Origin: Solirubrobacter soli DSM 22325
GTDB lineage: Bacteria; Actinomycetota; Thermoleophilia; Solirubrobacterales; Solirubrobacteraceae
Length of the DNA stretch: 64,000 nt
Assembly (NCBI RefSeq): GCF_000423665.1
Contig: NZ_KE384069.1
Coordinates: 423,588 to 487,587, forward strand
Reading direction: 5' to 3'
Positions 1-7,833 of the stretch are shown in pieces. How positions within the stretch are numbered: the stretch's first letter is position 1; every line of letters starts with the position of its first letter. A model generated the notes under the pieces. The model did no database searches. It had not been told where the DNA came from and saw only the letters and a list, made by a program, of their open reading frames with translations. A program made the translations under genes and the position numbers.

Positions 1-945
1 CCCGACCACGAGCCGTGGCCGTTCGTCGCGTCCGTTCCCGCCGTGCGCGGCTCCGAAGAGCTGGTGCGGCGGCTGTTCGAGCCGCTCGGCTACGCGGTCT
101 CGGTCTCGGGGTTCGGCCGCTACGTCGCGTTGGAGTTGACCGCGACGGTCCGACTTTCGGCGTTGCTCACCCATCTGTACGTGCTGCTGCCGGTGCTCGA
201 CGACGAGAAGCACTATTGGGTCGACGACGCCGAGGTGGAGAAGCTGCGCCGGCGCGGCGAGGGGTGGCTCGACACGCACCCGGAGCGCGAGCTGATCGCT
301 CGCCGCTATCTGAAGCACGAGCGACGGCTGTTCGCGGAGTTCGTCTCGCCGCGCGAGGAGTCGCTCGAGGAGCGCGTCTCGCTGCGCGACCACCGGCTCG
401 GGGCCGTGCAGGCGGCGCTGAAGGCCTCCGGCGCTCGTCGCGTCCTCGATCTCGGGTGCGGGCCGGGCGCGCTGCTGGAGCGGCTCGTGCGCGACGGCTA
501 CGAGGTCGTCACGGGCGTCGACGTCTCGCCGCGGGCGCTGGAGATCGCCGCGCGCCGCGTGCGCGGTGACGTGACCCTGCTGCAGAGCCCGCTGACGTAT
601 CGCGACAAGCGGCTGCGCGGGTACGACGCGGCCGCCCTGGTCGAGGTCATCGAGCACCTCGACCCGCCGCGGCTCGCGGCGCTCGAGGCGAACGTCTTCG
701 GGTCGGCGCAGCCGTCGTGCGTGGTCGTGACGACGCCGAACGCCGAGTACAACCGGATGTGGGAGACGCTGCCGGCGGGGACCTTCCGGCACCCGGACCA
801 CCGGTTCGAGTTCACGCGGGCGCAGTTCGCCGCCTGGGCGGCCTCGGTCGCTGAGACGCACGGCTACGAGGTTCGGTTCCTGCCGGTCGGGCCGGAGGAC
901 GCTGCCGTGGGCGCGCCGACGCAGATGGCGGTGTTCTCACGATGA
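1..945 (+). CDS. hen1: 3'-terminal RNA ribose 2'-O-methyltransferase Hen1 (5' end cut by window)
   Basis: The reading frame is open from base 1, so the start lies outside the window and 314 C-terminal residues are visible. The part seen has a linker resembling the bacterial Hen1 N-terminal module, then an S-adenosylmethionine-binding fold with D-L-G-C-G-P-G (codons around base 451) and the Hen1 metal-binding signature E-V-I-E-H-L near base 640, plus a later R-H-P-D-H-R-F-E-F segment expected to supply another metal ligand. Bacterial Hen1 methylates the 2'-OH of the 3' end at an RNA break before Pnkp seals it, so the repaired RNA resists being cut again. Its stop overlaps the pnkp start (ATGA), so the pair is translationally coupled. 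Confidence 0.93.
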   Translation, partial: PDHEPWPFVASVPAVRGSEELVRRLFEPLGYAVSVSGFGRYVALELTATVRLSALLTHLYVLLPVLDDEKHYWVDDAEVEKLRRRGEGWLDTHPERELIARRYLKHERRLFAEFVSPREESLEERVSLRDHRLGAVQAALKASGARRVLDLGCGPGALLERLVRDGYEVVTGVDVSPRALEIAARRVRGDVTLLQSPLTYRDKRLRGYDAAALVEVIEHLDPPRLAALEANVFGSAQPSCVVVTTPNAEYNRMWETLPAGTFRHPDHRFEFTRAQFAAWAASVAETHGYEVRFLPVGPEDAAVGAPTQMAVFSR

Positions 946-3407
946 GGATCGAGCTGCCGGAGCCCTGCCTGGTCGTGCTGATCGGCGCCACGGGGTCGGG
1001 GAAGTCGACGTTCGCGGCCACGCACTTCCTCGCCTCCGAGGTGGTGTCGTCGGACTTCTGCCGGGCGCTGGTCTCCGACGACCCCAACGACCAGAGCGCG
1101 ACCGACGACGCGTTCGCGGTGCTGCACGAGATCGCCGCGCGCCGGCTGCGACGCGGCAAGCTGACGGTCGTCGACGCCACCAACGTCCAGAAGGAGTCGC
1201 GGGCGGCGTTGCTCCGGGTCGCGCGCGAGCACGACCTGTTCGCGGTGGCGATCGTGCTCGACACGCCGGACGACGTGTGCGCGAAGCGCAACGCCTCGCG
1301 GCCGGACCGCGACTTCGGCTCGCACGTCATCCACCGCCAGCGGCGTGATCTGAAACGCTCGTTGAAGTTCCTCCAGCGCGAGGGGTTCCGGCGGGTGTCG
1401 ATCGTGCGGCCGGACGACGAGGTGACGATCGCGCGGGCGCCGATGTGGACGGACCGGCGGGCCGAGACCGGCCCGTTCGACATCATCGGCGACGTCCACG
1501 GCTGCTTCGACGAGCTGGTCTCGCTGTTGGCCTCGCTCGGCTACGTGGACGGAGTGCACCCGCAGGGGCGCCGGTTGGTGTTCGTCGGCGACCTCGTGGA
1601 TCGTGGGCCGGGCGTCGTCGACGTGCTGCGGCTCGTGATGGGACTCGACGACGCCATCGTCGTCCCGGGCAACCACGACGCCAAGCTCGTGCGCAAGCTC
1701 TCGGGGCGAGACGTGCAGATCACGCACGGCCTGGCCGAGTCGTTGGAGCAGCTCGGCGGCGAACCGCCGGAGTTCGTCGACGCCGTGCGCGAGTACCTGC
1801 ATGGGCTCGTGTCGCACGCGGTGCTGGACGGCGGGCGGCTGTGCGTCGCGCACGCGGGGATGCCCGAGCGCTACCAGGGCCGCGGCTCGCGGCGGGTGCG
1901 CGAGTTCGCGCTGTACGGCGAGACCACGGGGGAGACCGACGAGTTCGGCCTGCCGGTCCGTGGCGCGTGGGCGTCCGACTACCGCGGCTCGGCCGTCGTC
2001 GTCTACGGGCACACGCCCGTGGAGACCCCCGAGTGGGTCAACGACACGATCAACATCGACACCGGCTGCGTCTTCGGCGGCGCGTTGACCGCGCTGCGCT
2101 GGCCGGAGCGTGAGCTGGTCTCCGTGCCCGCGGCGCGTGAGTACTACGCGCCGGCGCGGCCGTTCCGTGCGGTCGAGTCGCGTCCGGAGCACCAACTCGA
2201 CGTGGATGACGTCGCCGGCAAGCGGATCGTGCAGACGCGGCTGATGCGCTCGGTGACGGTGCGCGAGGAGAACGCCGCGGGGGCGCTCGAGGTGATGTCG
2301 CGGTTCGCGATCGACCCGCGCTGGTTGGTCTACCTGCCGCCGACGATGGCGCCGACGGCGACGTCCTCGCTCCCTGAGCTGCTCGAGCACCCGGCGGAGG
2401 CGTTCGCGGAGTTCCGCGCCGAGGGGATCGCGCGGGTCGTGTGCGAGGAGAAGCACATGGGCTCGCGGGCGATCGCCGTGGTCTCCCGGGACCCTTCGCG
2501 GTTCGGGCAGGCTTCCGGCGCGGGCGCGATCTACACGCGCACCGGCCGCGCGTTCTTCGACGACGGCGAGTCGGTCCTCGATCGGTTGCGGTTGGCCTGC
2601 GAGCGCGCCGGCCTGTTCGAGACCCTGCAGTCGGAGTGGGTCGTGTTGGACTGCGAGATCCTCCCGTGGTCGGCCAAGGCGCAGGAGCTCATCGACCGCC
2701 AGTACGCGCCGGTGGGTGCCGCGGGCTCGGCGGGTCTGTCGGCGTCCGTCACGGCTCTCGAGGCGGCAGCCGCGCGGGGCCTGGACGTGGGCGAGCTGCT
2801 CTCCGAGTCGCGCGATCGCCTCTCGCGTGTGTTGCGGTATCGCGACGCCTATTCGCGCTACGTCTGGCCGGTCGCGGACGTCGCCGACCTGCGCGTCGCC
2901 CCGTTCCATGTGTTGGCGGCCGAGTCCGGCGTGTTCGTCGGGCGCGACCACGGCTGGCACCTCGAGCTCTGCGACGCGCTGGTCGACGCCGACCCATCGT
3001 GGGTCCGCCGGACCGACCGCCGCGTGGTCTCACTCACCGAGCCGTCGTCGGAGGCCGACGCGATCGAGTGGTGGACGGCTTTGACGGCGGACGGTGGCGA
3101 GGGCATGGTCGTCAAACCGTGGGACTTCACGGTCCGCGGCCGCCGCGGCCTCGTCCAGCCCGGCATCAAGGTCCGCGGCCACGACTACCTGCGGATCATC
3201 TACGGCCCCGAGTACGACGCGCCCACCCAGCTCCCACGCCTGCGCTCCCGCGGCCTCGGCCGCAAGCGGTCGCTGGCAGCGCGGGAGTTCGCGCTGGGCG
3301 TCGAGGCGCTCGAACGCTTCGTTCGTCGTGAGCCGTTGTATCGGGTGCACGAGTGTGTGTTCGCCGTCCTGGCCCTCGAATCGGAGCCGGTCGACCCGCG
3401 CCTCTGA
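942..3407 (+). CDS. pnkp: Polynucleotide kinase-phosphatase-ligase Pnkp (RNA repair)
   Basis: 821 residues, close to the usual bacterial Pnkp length. The order is kinase, phosphatase, adenylyltransferase. The kinase P-loop G-A-T-G-S-G-K-S-T is at residues 15-23. The binuclear metallophosphatase has G-D-V-H-G (183-187), G-D-L-V-D-R-G and G-N-H-D (about 243-246). The ligase-like domain carries the nucleotidyl-acceptor motif E-E-K-H-M-G-S-R, with Lys504 the expected AMP-linked lysine. The enzyme heals 5'-OH and 2',3'-cyclic phosphate ends left by ribotoxins, and seals them together with Hen1. ATG overlaps the hen1 stop. The gene ends inside an inverted repeat (3402-3440). Confidence 0.95.
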   Translation: MRIELPEPCLVVLIGATGSGKSTFAATHFLASEVVSSDFCRALVSDDPNDQSATDDAFAVLHEIAARRLRRGKLTVVDATNVQKESRAALLRVAREHDLFAVAIVLDTPDDVCAKRNASRPDRDFGSHVIHRQRRDLKRSLKFLQREGFRRVSIVRPDDEVTIARAPMWTDRRAETGPFDIIGDVHGCFDELVSLLASLGYVDGVHPQGRRLVFVGDLVDRGPGVVDVLRLVMGLDDAIVVPGNHDAKLVRKLSGRDVQITHGLAESLEQLGGEPPEFVDAVREYLHGLVSHAVLDGGRLCVAHAGMPERYQGRGSRRVREFALYGETTGETDEFGLPVRGAWASDYRGSAVVVYGHTPVETPEWVNDTINIDTGCVFGGALTALRWPERELVSVPAAREYYAPARPFRAVESRPEHQLDVDDVAGKRIVQTRLMRSVTVREENAAGALEVMSRFAIDPRWLVYLPPTMAPTATSSLPELLEHPAEAFAEFRAEGIARVVCEEKHMGSRAIAVVSRDPSRFGQASGAGAIYTRTGRAFFDDGESVLDRLRLACERAGLFETLQSEWVVLDCEILPWSAKAQELIDRQYAPVGAAGSAGLSASVTALEAAAARGLDVGELLSESRDRLSRVLRYRDAYSRYVWPVADVADLRVAPFHVLAAESGVFVGRDHGWHLELCDALVDADPSWVRRTDRRVVSLTEPSSEADAIEWWTALTADGGEGMVVKPWDFTVRGRRGLVQPGIKVRGHDYLRIIYGPEYDAPTQLPRLRSRGLGRKRSLAAREFALGVEALERFVRREPLYRVHECVFAVLALESEPVDPRL

Positions 3408-3440
3408 ACCTAAAGGGGCCTGACCCCTTTAGGTTCAGAG
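3402..3440. terminator. Bidirectional stem-loop containing both convergent stop codons
   Basis: A perfect 17-bp inverted repeat (arms 3402-3418 and 3424-3440) surrounds a 5-base loop CCTGA. The TGA stop of pnkp (3405-3407) and the TGA stop of the opposing KTSC-domain gene (3437-3435) lie symmetrically in the two arms. No U-tract follows. It can serve as a two-way terminator or 3'-end stabiliser. It also resembles a REP-like palindrome, which cannot be judged from one copy. Confidence 0.8.
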
Positions 3441-3659
3441 CGGTTTCGGCGTGGGTGTCCAGCCGAGGGACTCGGCATGCGGCTTGAGGACGCCGTTCAC
3501 GAAGCGCCCTTTGGACGGGGCGACGAGGAACTCCTCGTAGAGCATCTCCGAGCAGGGGAACGTGTAGTACTCGTGGCTGTCGGCGAAGACGATCTCCAGC
3601 GCGTCCGCGCGGTAGCGATAGCGGTCGATCGCGGCGGAGGAACTGGGCTGCCAGTCCAC
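3435..3659 (-). CDS. KTSC-domain small protein
   Basis: 74 residues. The pattern S-S-A-A-I-D-R-Y-R-Y, then L-E-I-V-F-A-D and Y-Y-T-F-P, then F-L-V-A-P-S-K-G-R-F-V-N, matches the KTSC domain, a compact beta-rich module of about 60 residues found alone or fused to lysyl-tRNA synthetase-like and other proteins. The canonical K-T-S-C stretch is not present as such; S-K-G-R-F takes the equivalent place. Its molecular role is unknown. It is convergent with pnkp and separated from it only by the shared palindrome. The upstream same-strand neighbour, an ABC exporter gene, stops 18 bp before this start, so they could be co-transcribed. Confidence 0.7.
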   Translation of the reverse strand: MDWQPSSSAAIDRYRYRADALEIVFADSHEYYTFPCSEMLYEEFLVAPSKGRFVNGVLKPHAESLGWTPTPKPL

Positions 3660-3677
3660 GCGACGAACAGTAGCCCG

Positions 3678-5525
3678 CTATGCGGCGGCTTGTTCGCGCC
3701 AGTCCTCGTGGAGGCGCCAGTAGGCGCCGCGCAATGCCAGGAGCTCGTCGTGGGAGCCCTGCTCGACGATGCGACCGTGTTCGAGGACGACGATCTGGCC
3801 GGCGCGTTCGATCGTGGAGAGGCGGTGGGCGATGACGATCGCGGTGCGACCGGCGAGCAGACGGCGCAGGCCGGCCTCGATCCTGGACTCGGTGTGGACG
3901 TCGACGTTGGAGGTCGCCTCGTCGAGCACGAGGATGCGGGGGTCGGCGACCAGCGCGCGGGCGAAGGCGACGAGCTGGCGCTGGCCGGCCGAGAGCTGGA
4001 TGCCGCGCTCGCCGACGGGGGTGTCGTAGCCCTGCTCGAGCCGGCCGATGAACTCGTCGGCGCCGACGGCGTGCGCCGCGGCGCGGACCTCGTCGTCACT
4101 GGCCTCCGGCCGGCCGAACGCGATGTTCTCGCCGATCGTGCCGCTGAACAGGAACGCCTCCTGGGGGACGATGCCCATCTGCGAGCGCAGGGAGTGGGCG
4201 GTGACCTCGCGCAGGTCGTGGCCGTCGACACGGACCGCGCCGGCGGTGGGGTCGTAGAAGCGGGCGACGAGCTTGGCCAGCGTCGACTTGCCGGCGCCGG
4301 TCGTGCCGACGAGCGCGACCGTCTGGCCCGGCGGGACGTGCAAGGTCACGTCGTCCAGCGCGGGCGCGCCCTCGCCGTAGGCGAAGGTCACGCCGTCGAG
4401 CACGATCTCGCCGCGCAGCCGCGGCAGGTCGATCGCGCCAGGCGCGTCGACGAGCTCCGGCTCCTCGTCGAGCAGCTCGAAGATCTTGTCCAGCGCCGCC
4501 ATGCCCGACTGGTAGGTCGTGTAGAGCTGCGAGAGCTGCTGGATCGGGTCGAAGAAGTTGTTCAACGCGGCGAGGAAGGCGACGAGGACACCGATCGTGA
4601 TCTCGCCGTTGATCGCCTGGATGCCGCCGTAGAGCAGGATGCCCGCGCTGGCGATCGCCGACAGCAGCTCGACGCCGGGGAAGTACGCCGCGTTCAGGTG
4701 AACGGTCTTCATGTTCGCCTGGCGGTTCTCCTCGTTGAGCGCCTTGAACTGCTCGAGGTGGCGCGGCTCCTGCGCGAACGAGCGCACGACCCGGATGCCC
4801 GACAGGGTCTCCTGCAGGTAGGCGGTGATCGCGGCGACCTTCTCGCGCGTCGCGCGGTAGGCGTCGGCGCTGACGATCCGGAACACGAACGACGCGATCC
4901 CGAGGATCGGGAACACCGTGTAGGTGATCAGGGCCAAGCGGGCGTCGAGGGTGAAGAGGATCACCGCGGTGCCGATCAGCGTCAGCGACGAGCCGAAGAG
5001 CGTCACGATGCCGTCGCTGACGAGCGTGTCGAGCGCCTCGACGTCGTTGGAGAGCCGCGAGATCAGCACACCCGCCCGCCGGCGCGAGTAGAACCCGACC
5101 GACATCGTCTGCAGGTGCGCGAACAGCTGGATCCGCAGGTCCTGCAGCGCCCGCTGCCCCACCCAGCCGGTCATGTACGTCTGCACGTACGTCGCGCCCC
5201 AGTACACGACCGCGGTGCCGAGGAACGCGACGACGATCCACGCCAGCGCGGCCATGTCGCCGGGCACGATGCCGTTGTCGATCGCCAGCTTGGCCAACGG
5301 CGGCGGCGCCAGCGCGGCCGCGGTGGCGAAGAGCAGCGCGACGAACATCACCGCGACGCGGGCGCGATACGGCCGCAGCAGCACCGCGAGCCCCCGCACC
5401 TTGCGCCCGCGCCCCGACGTGGCGCGCCAGCGCCGGACGAGGTCGTCGCGCCGCGAGAGCGGCGCCGCGGTGTCGCCGCGCGCCGCCGCGTCTCGCCGCG
5501 CCCGCTTGTCGTCGCGCGGGCTCAC
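3678..5525 (-). CDS. ABC exporter half-transporter, subunit B (permease-ATPase)
   Basis: 615 residues. An arginine-rich N-terminus is followed by a six-helix type-1 ABC exporter domain (about 45-340) and an ATPase domain. The ATPase has Walker A G-T-T-G-A-G-K-S-T, signature L-S-A-G-Q-R-Q and Walker B L-V-L-D-E-A-T-S with the catalytic Glu retained, then the H-loop I-V-I-A-H-R. The signature has Ala in place of the usual second Gly (L-S-G-G-Q). Its start overlaps the end of the partner gene by 4 bp. The pair fits a heterodimeric multidrug or lipid exporter; the substrate cannot be read from sequence. Confidence 0.92.
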   Translation of the reverse strand: MSPRDDKRARRDAAARGDTAAPLSRRDDLVRRWRATSGRGRKVRGLAVLLRPYRARVAVMFVALLFATAAALAPPPLAKLAIDNGIVPGDMAALAWIVVAFLGTAVVYWGATYVQTYMTGWVGQRALQDLRIQLFAHLQTMSVGFYSRRRAGVLISRLSNDVEALDTLVSDGIVTLFGSSLTLIGTAVILFTLDARLALITYTVFPILGIASFVFRIVSADAYRATREKVAAITAYLQETLSGIRVVRSFAQEPRHLEQFKALNEENRQANMKTVHLNAAYFPGVELLSAIASAGILLYGGIQAINGEITIGVLVAFLAALNNFFDPIQQLSQLYTTYQSGMAALDKIFELLDEEPELVDAPGAIDLPRLRGEIVLDGVTFAYGEGAPALDDVTLHVPPGQTVALVGTTGAGKSTLAKLVARFYDPTAGAVRVDGHDLREVTAHSLRSQMGIVPQEAFLFSGTIGENIAFGRPEASDDEVRAAAHAVGADEFIGRLEQGYDTPVGERGIQLSAGQRQLVAFARALVADPRILVLDEATSNVDVHTESRIEAGLRRLLAGRTAIVIAHRLSTIERAGQIVVLEHGRIVEQGSHDELLALRGAYWRLHEDWREQAAA

Positions 5526-7279
5526 AGGCCCGCCACCTTCTCGATCGGATCGCGGTTGAGGAAGACCTGGTCCGGCAACCCCTTGGTCGCGATCTCGGCG
5601 TACAGGTCGGACTCCTCGAGCAGCTCGTCGTGGGTGCCGCGGGCGACGATGCGGCCCTGCTCGAGCACGACGATGTCGTCGGCGAGCGCGATCGTCGAGA
5701 GCCGGTGGGCGATCACGAAGGTGGTCCGGCCCTCCATGACCTCGCGCAGCGCGGTCTTGATCTCGCGCTCGGTCGTCGCGTCCACGGACGACGTGGCGTC
5801 GTCGAGGATCAGCACGCGCGGGTCGGCGAGGAACGCGCGGGCGATCGCGATCCGCTGGCGCTGCCCGCCGCTCAGGGTCAGGCCGCGCTCGCCGACGCGG
5901 GTCTCGTATCCGTCGGGCAGCTCGTCGATGAACCCGGCGGCTTGCGCGCGCCGCGCCGCGAGCTCGATCTCCTCGCGGGACGCATCCGGCCGGGCGTACG
6001 CGATGTTGCCCGCGACGGTGTCCGAGAACAGGAACGGGTCGTCGTCGACGACGGCGATCGCGCCGCGCAGGTCGACGATGTCGACGTCGCGGACGTCGGC
6101 GCCGTCGATGAGCACCTCGCCGGAGCGGGGGTCGAAGAGGCGCGGAAGCAGCTGGACGAGGGTCGATTTGCCCGAGCCGGTCGCGCCCACGAGCGCCACC
6201 GTCGACCCCGCCTCCACCGTCAGGTCGATGTGATGCAGGGAATGCGGCCCGTCGCCGTAGCCGAAGGTGACGTCGCGCAGCTCGACGCGCCCGCGCCCGG
6301 CCGGCAGCGGCGACGTGCCGGACATGATCCGCGGCTCGCGGTCGAGGATCTCGAGCAGGCGGGCGCCCGATGCGGTCGCGCGCTGGGCCATCCCGAGCGC
6401 GACGCCGAACATCCGCATCGGCCCGATCAGCATCAGCAGGTACGTGTAGAACGCGGTGAAGTCACCGAGCGTCAGCGACCCGTTGATCACCTGGTGCCCG
6501 CCGACGAGCAGGATCACGGCCAGCCCGAGGTTCGGCAGGAACGCGAGGAACGGGTTGAAGAAGGCCTGGAGGCGCGTGGCGCGCATCGCCTGGTCGAACA
6601 CGCGCCCGACTTTGAAGCGGAAGCGGTCGAGCTGGCGCGGCTCGGCGGCGAAGGCCTTGACCACGCGCACGCCGGAGATGTTCTCCTCGACCTCCGCGGT
6701 GACCTCGCCGATGCGCTGCTGGACCTCCTGCAGCGCGGGGCGGGAGCGGTGGCCGTAGATCGTCGCCACCAGGACGACGAACGGCACCGGGATCAACGCG
6801 AGGGCGGCGAGCCCCGGGGAGAGGAAGAACATCGCGACCGCCGCGAGCAGGATCGTCAGCCCGGACTGGAGGATGAACACGAGCCCGTAGCCGAGGAAGA
6901 AGCGCACAGAAGAGAGGTCGACGGTCGCCCGCGACATCAGCTGGCCGGTCTGCTGGTCCGCGAAGAACCCGAGCTCGAGCTTCTGCAGGTGCTCGTAGAG
7001 CAGCGTCCGCAGGTCGAACTCGATCGCCAGCGACACCTGGCCCGCGATCAGGCGGCGCATGACCGAGAGCCCCAGTCTCACCAGCGCGACACCGACGACC
7101 CCGATCGCCAGCGTCCGCAGGCCGGCGGTGTCGTGGTTGGAGATCTGATCGACCGCCCGCCCGGTCAGCCACGGGATGGCGACGGTGCAGACCATCGCCA
7201 GCGCCGCGAGGAGCAGCGACCAGAAGACACCCCGCTTGTAGGGGCGTAGGAAACCGAGCAGTCGACCAAAGGTGTGCAA
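5522..7279 (-). CDS. ABC exporter half-transporter, subunit A (permease-ATPase, degenerate Walker B)
   Basis: 585 residues: six-helix exporter domain (about 15-310) then an ATPase with Walker A G-A-T-G-S-G-K-S-T, canonical L-S-G-G-Q-R-Q-R and Walker B L-I-L-D-D-A-T-S-S-V-D. The residue after the Walker B aspartate is Asp, not the catalytic Glu. Together with the altered signature in the partner this predicts one hydrolysis-deficient site in the heterodimer, as in known heterodimeric exporters. The best start is TTG at 7279, giving M-H-T-F-G-R-L-L; no good ATG lies nearby. A near-palindrome (7284-7295) sits just upstream and may be an operator. Confidence 0.92.
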   Translation of the reverse strand: MHTFGRLLGFLRPYKRGVFWSLLLAALAMVCTVAIPWLTGRAVDQISNHDTAGLRTLAIGVVGVALVRLGLSVMRRLIAGQVSLAIEFDLRTLLYEHLQKLELGFFADQQTGQLMSRATVDLSSVRFFLGYGLVFILQSGLTILLAAVAMFFLSPGLAALALIPVPFVVLVATIYGHRSRPALQEVQQRIGEVTAEVEENISGVRVVKAFAAEPRQLDRFRFKVGRVFDQAMRATRLQAFFNPFLAFLPNLGLAVILLVGGHQVINGSLTLGDFTAFYTYLLMLIGPMRMFGVALGMAQRATASGARLLEILDREPRIMSGTSPLPAGRGRVELRDVTFGYGDGPHSLHHIDLTVEAGSTVALVGATGSGKSTLVQLLPRLFDPRSGEVLIDGADVRDVDIVDLRGAIAVVDDDPFLFSDTVAGNIAYARPDASREEIELAARRAQAAGFIDELPDGYETRVGERGLTLSGGQRQRIAIARAFLADPRVLILDDATSSVDATTEREIKTALREVMEGRTTFVIAHRLSTIALADDIVVLEQGRIVARGTHDELLEESDLYAEIATKGLPDQVFLNRDPIEKVAGL

Positions 7280-7283
7280 GCAA

Positions 7284-7295
7284 CTAACACGTTAG
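7284..7295. promoter_or_regulatory. Operator-like palindrome CTAAC-AC-GTTAG
   Basis: Two perfect 5-bp arms around a 2-base centre, 4 bases upstream of the ABC exporter start, in the 79-bp gap between divergent genes. The position suits repressor binding (TetR or MarR type), but no regulator gene adjoins it. Inference only. Confidence 0.35.
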
Positions 7296-7342
7296 ACGGC
7301 GGGCGTCCCGGCCCGGCTCCGCTTTTAGACCTAGGACCGGGG

Positions 7343-7348
7343 TACACT
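7343..7348 (+). promoter_or_regulatory. Possible -10 element TACACT
   Basis: TACACT lies 10 bases before the ATG at 7359 and fits the TAnnnT pattern of actinobacterial housekeeping promoters. That distance would give a leaderless or nearly leaderless mRNA. No clear -35 hexamer is seen at 16-18 bases spacing. Confidence 0.3.
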
Positions 7349-7358
7349 CGCGCCTCGC

Positions 7359-7655
7359 ATGACCGACCCGATCGTTCTCCGCAACCGTTTCGCCATGGTC
7401 AAAGGGGCCTGGGACGAGCAGCTGCGCGGCGTCCCGTTCCCCTCGCTGGGCGAGGGCACGGCCGAACAGAAGATCGAGCGCCTGGAGCTCGCGCTGGTCG
7501 ACGAGATGCGCCGTCGCGCCACGCCCGAGACCGCCGAGCAGGTCGCCGACGCCATGTGGGGCATCGTCCACGCCCGCCCCGACGATGACCCGGTCAAGCT
7601 TCGCGTGACCCGCCATCACGAGGAGCTGGCGAAGCTGGGCCACCGCCGGATCTAG
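7359..7655 (+). CDS. Small hypothetical protein (98 aa)
   Basis: 98 residues, soluble, helical and charged, with no signal peptide or membrane segment. ATG start after a possible TACACT -10 box; no strong ribosome-binding site. Codon use is normal for the region (strong third-position GC), which supports a real gene. I recognise no family. It stands alone between the divergent ABC exporter operon and a convergent small Cys-containing gene whose 3' end it overlaps by 62 bp. Confidence 0.6.
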   Translation: MTDPIVLRNRFAMVKGAWDEQLRGVPFPSLGEGTAEQKIERLELALVDEMRRRATPETAEQVADAMWGIVHARPDDDPVKLRVTRHHEELAKLGHRRI

Positions 7656-7797
7656 GCTCGAACCCGTCGCACCGCGCGACGGGAAGCCGCGGATACTTGG
7701 CGTACCCGGGCTCACCCGCGAGCCCGCGCTCGCACATCGAGAAGACCGACCCGCGGGTGTTCGAGATGACGCGCTGGTGCGCGCATCCCCAACACAA
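7594..7797 (-). CDS. Small Cys/His-containing protein (67 aa)
   Basis: 67 residues from a TTG start. The N-terminal 48 residues carry C-W-G-C-x-H, then C-E-R-G and K-Y-P-R-L-P-V-x-x-C-D-G-F, a pattern I associate with small actinobacterial proteins that probably bind a metal through four Cys/His. The last 18 residues are Gly/Pro/Ser-rich and overlap the opposing 98-aa gene by 62 bp. It lies 36 bp downstream of the FtsH-like/membrane-protein pair on the same strand and may share their transcript. Function unknown; the conserved-looking Cys spacing is the main reason for calling it. Confidence 0.6.
   Translation of the reverse strand: MCWGCAHQRVISNTRGSVFSMCERGLAGEPGYAKYPRLPVARCDGFEPRSGGGPASPAPRDGGSREA
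7663..7683. terminator. GC-rich hairpin after the 98-aa gene
   Basis: An 8-bp perfect stem (CCCGTCGC / GCGACGGG) with loop ACCGC begins 8 bases after the stop at 7655. There is no T-tract, which is common for high-GC terminators. It lies within the coding part of the opposing Cys-containing gene. Confidence 0.45.
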
Positions 7798-7833
7798 CCC
7801 TTGAGGGACGCTGCCTGGAGGTCGGATGATGGG

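Noticed and set aside
864..2960. Long minus-strand open frame opposite pnkp
   Set aside because: Arg/His-rich composition without motifs and fully antisense to a well-supported gene; typical shadow frame in high-GC DNA.
3477..6233. 918-codon plus-strand frame opposite the ABC exporter genes
   Set aside because: Asp/Arg/Val-rich antisense frame with no domain; the minus strand has full ABC motifs.
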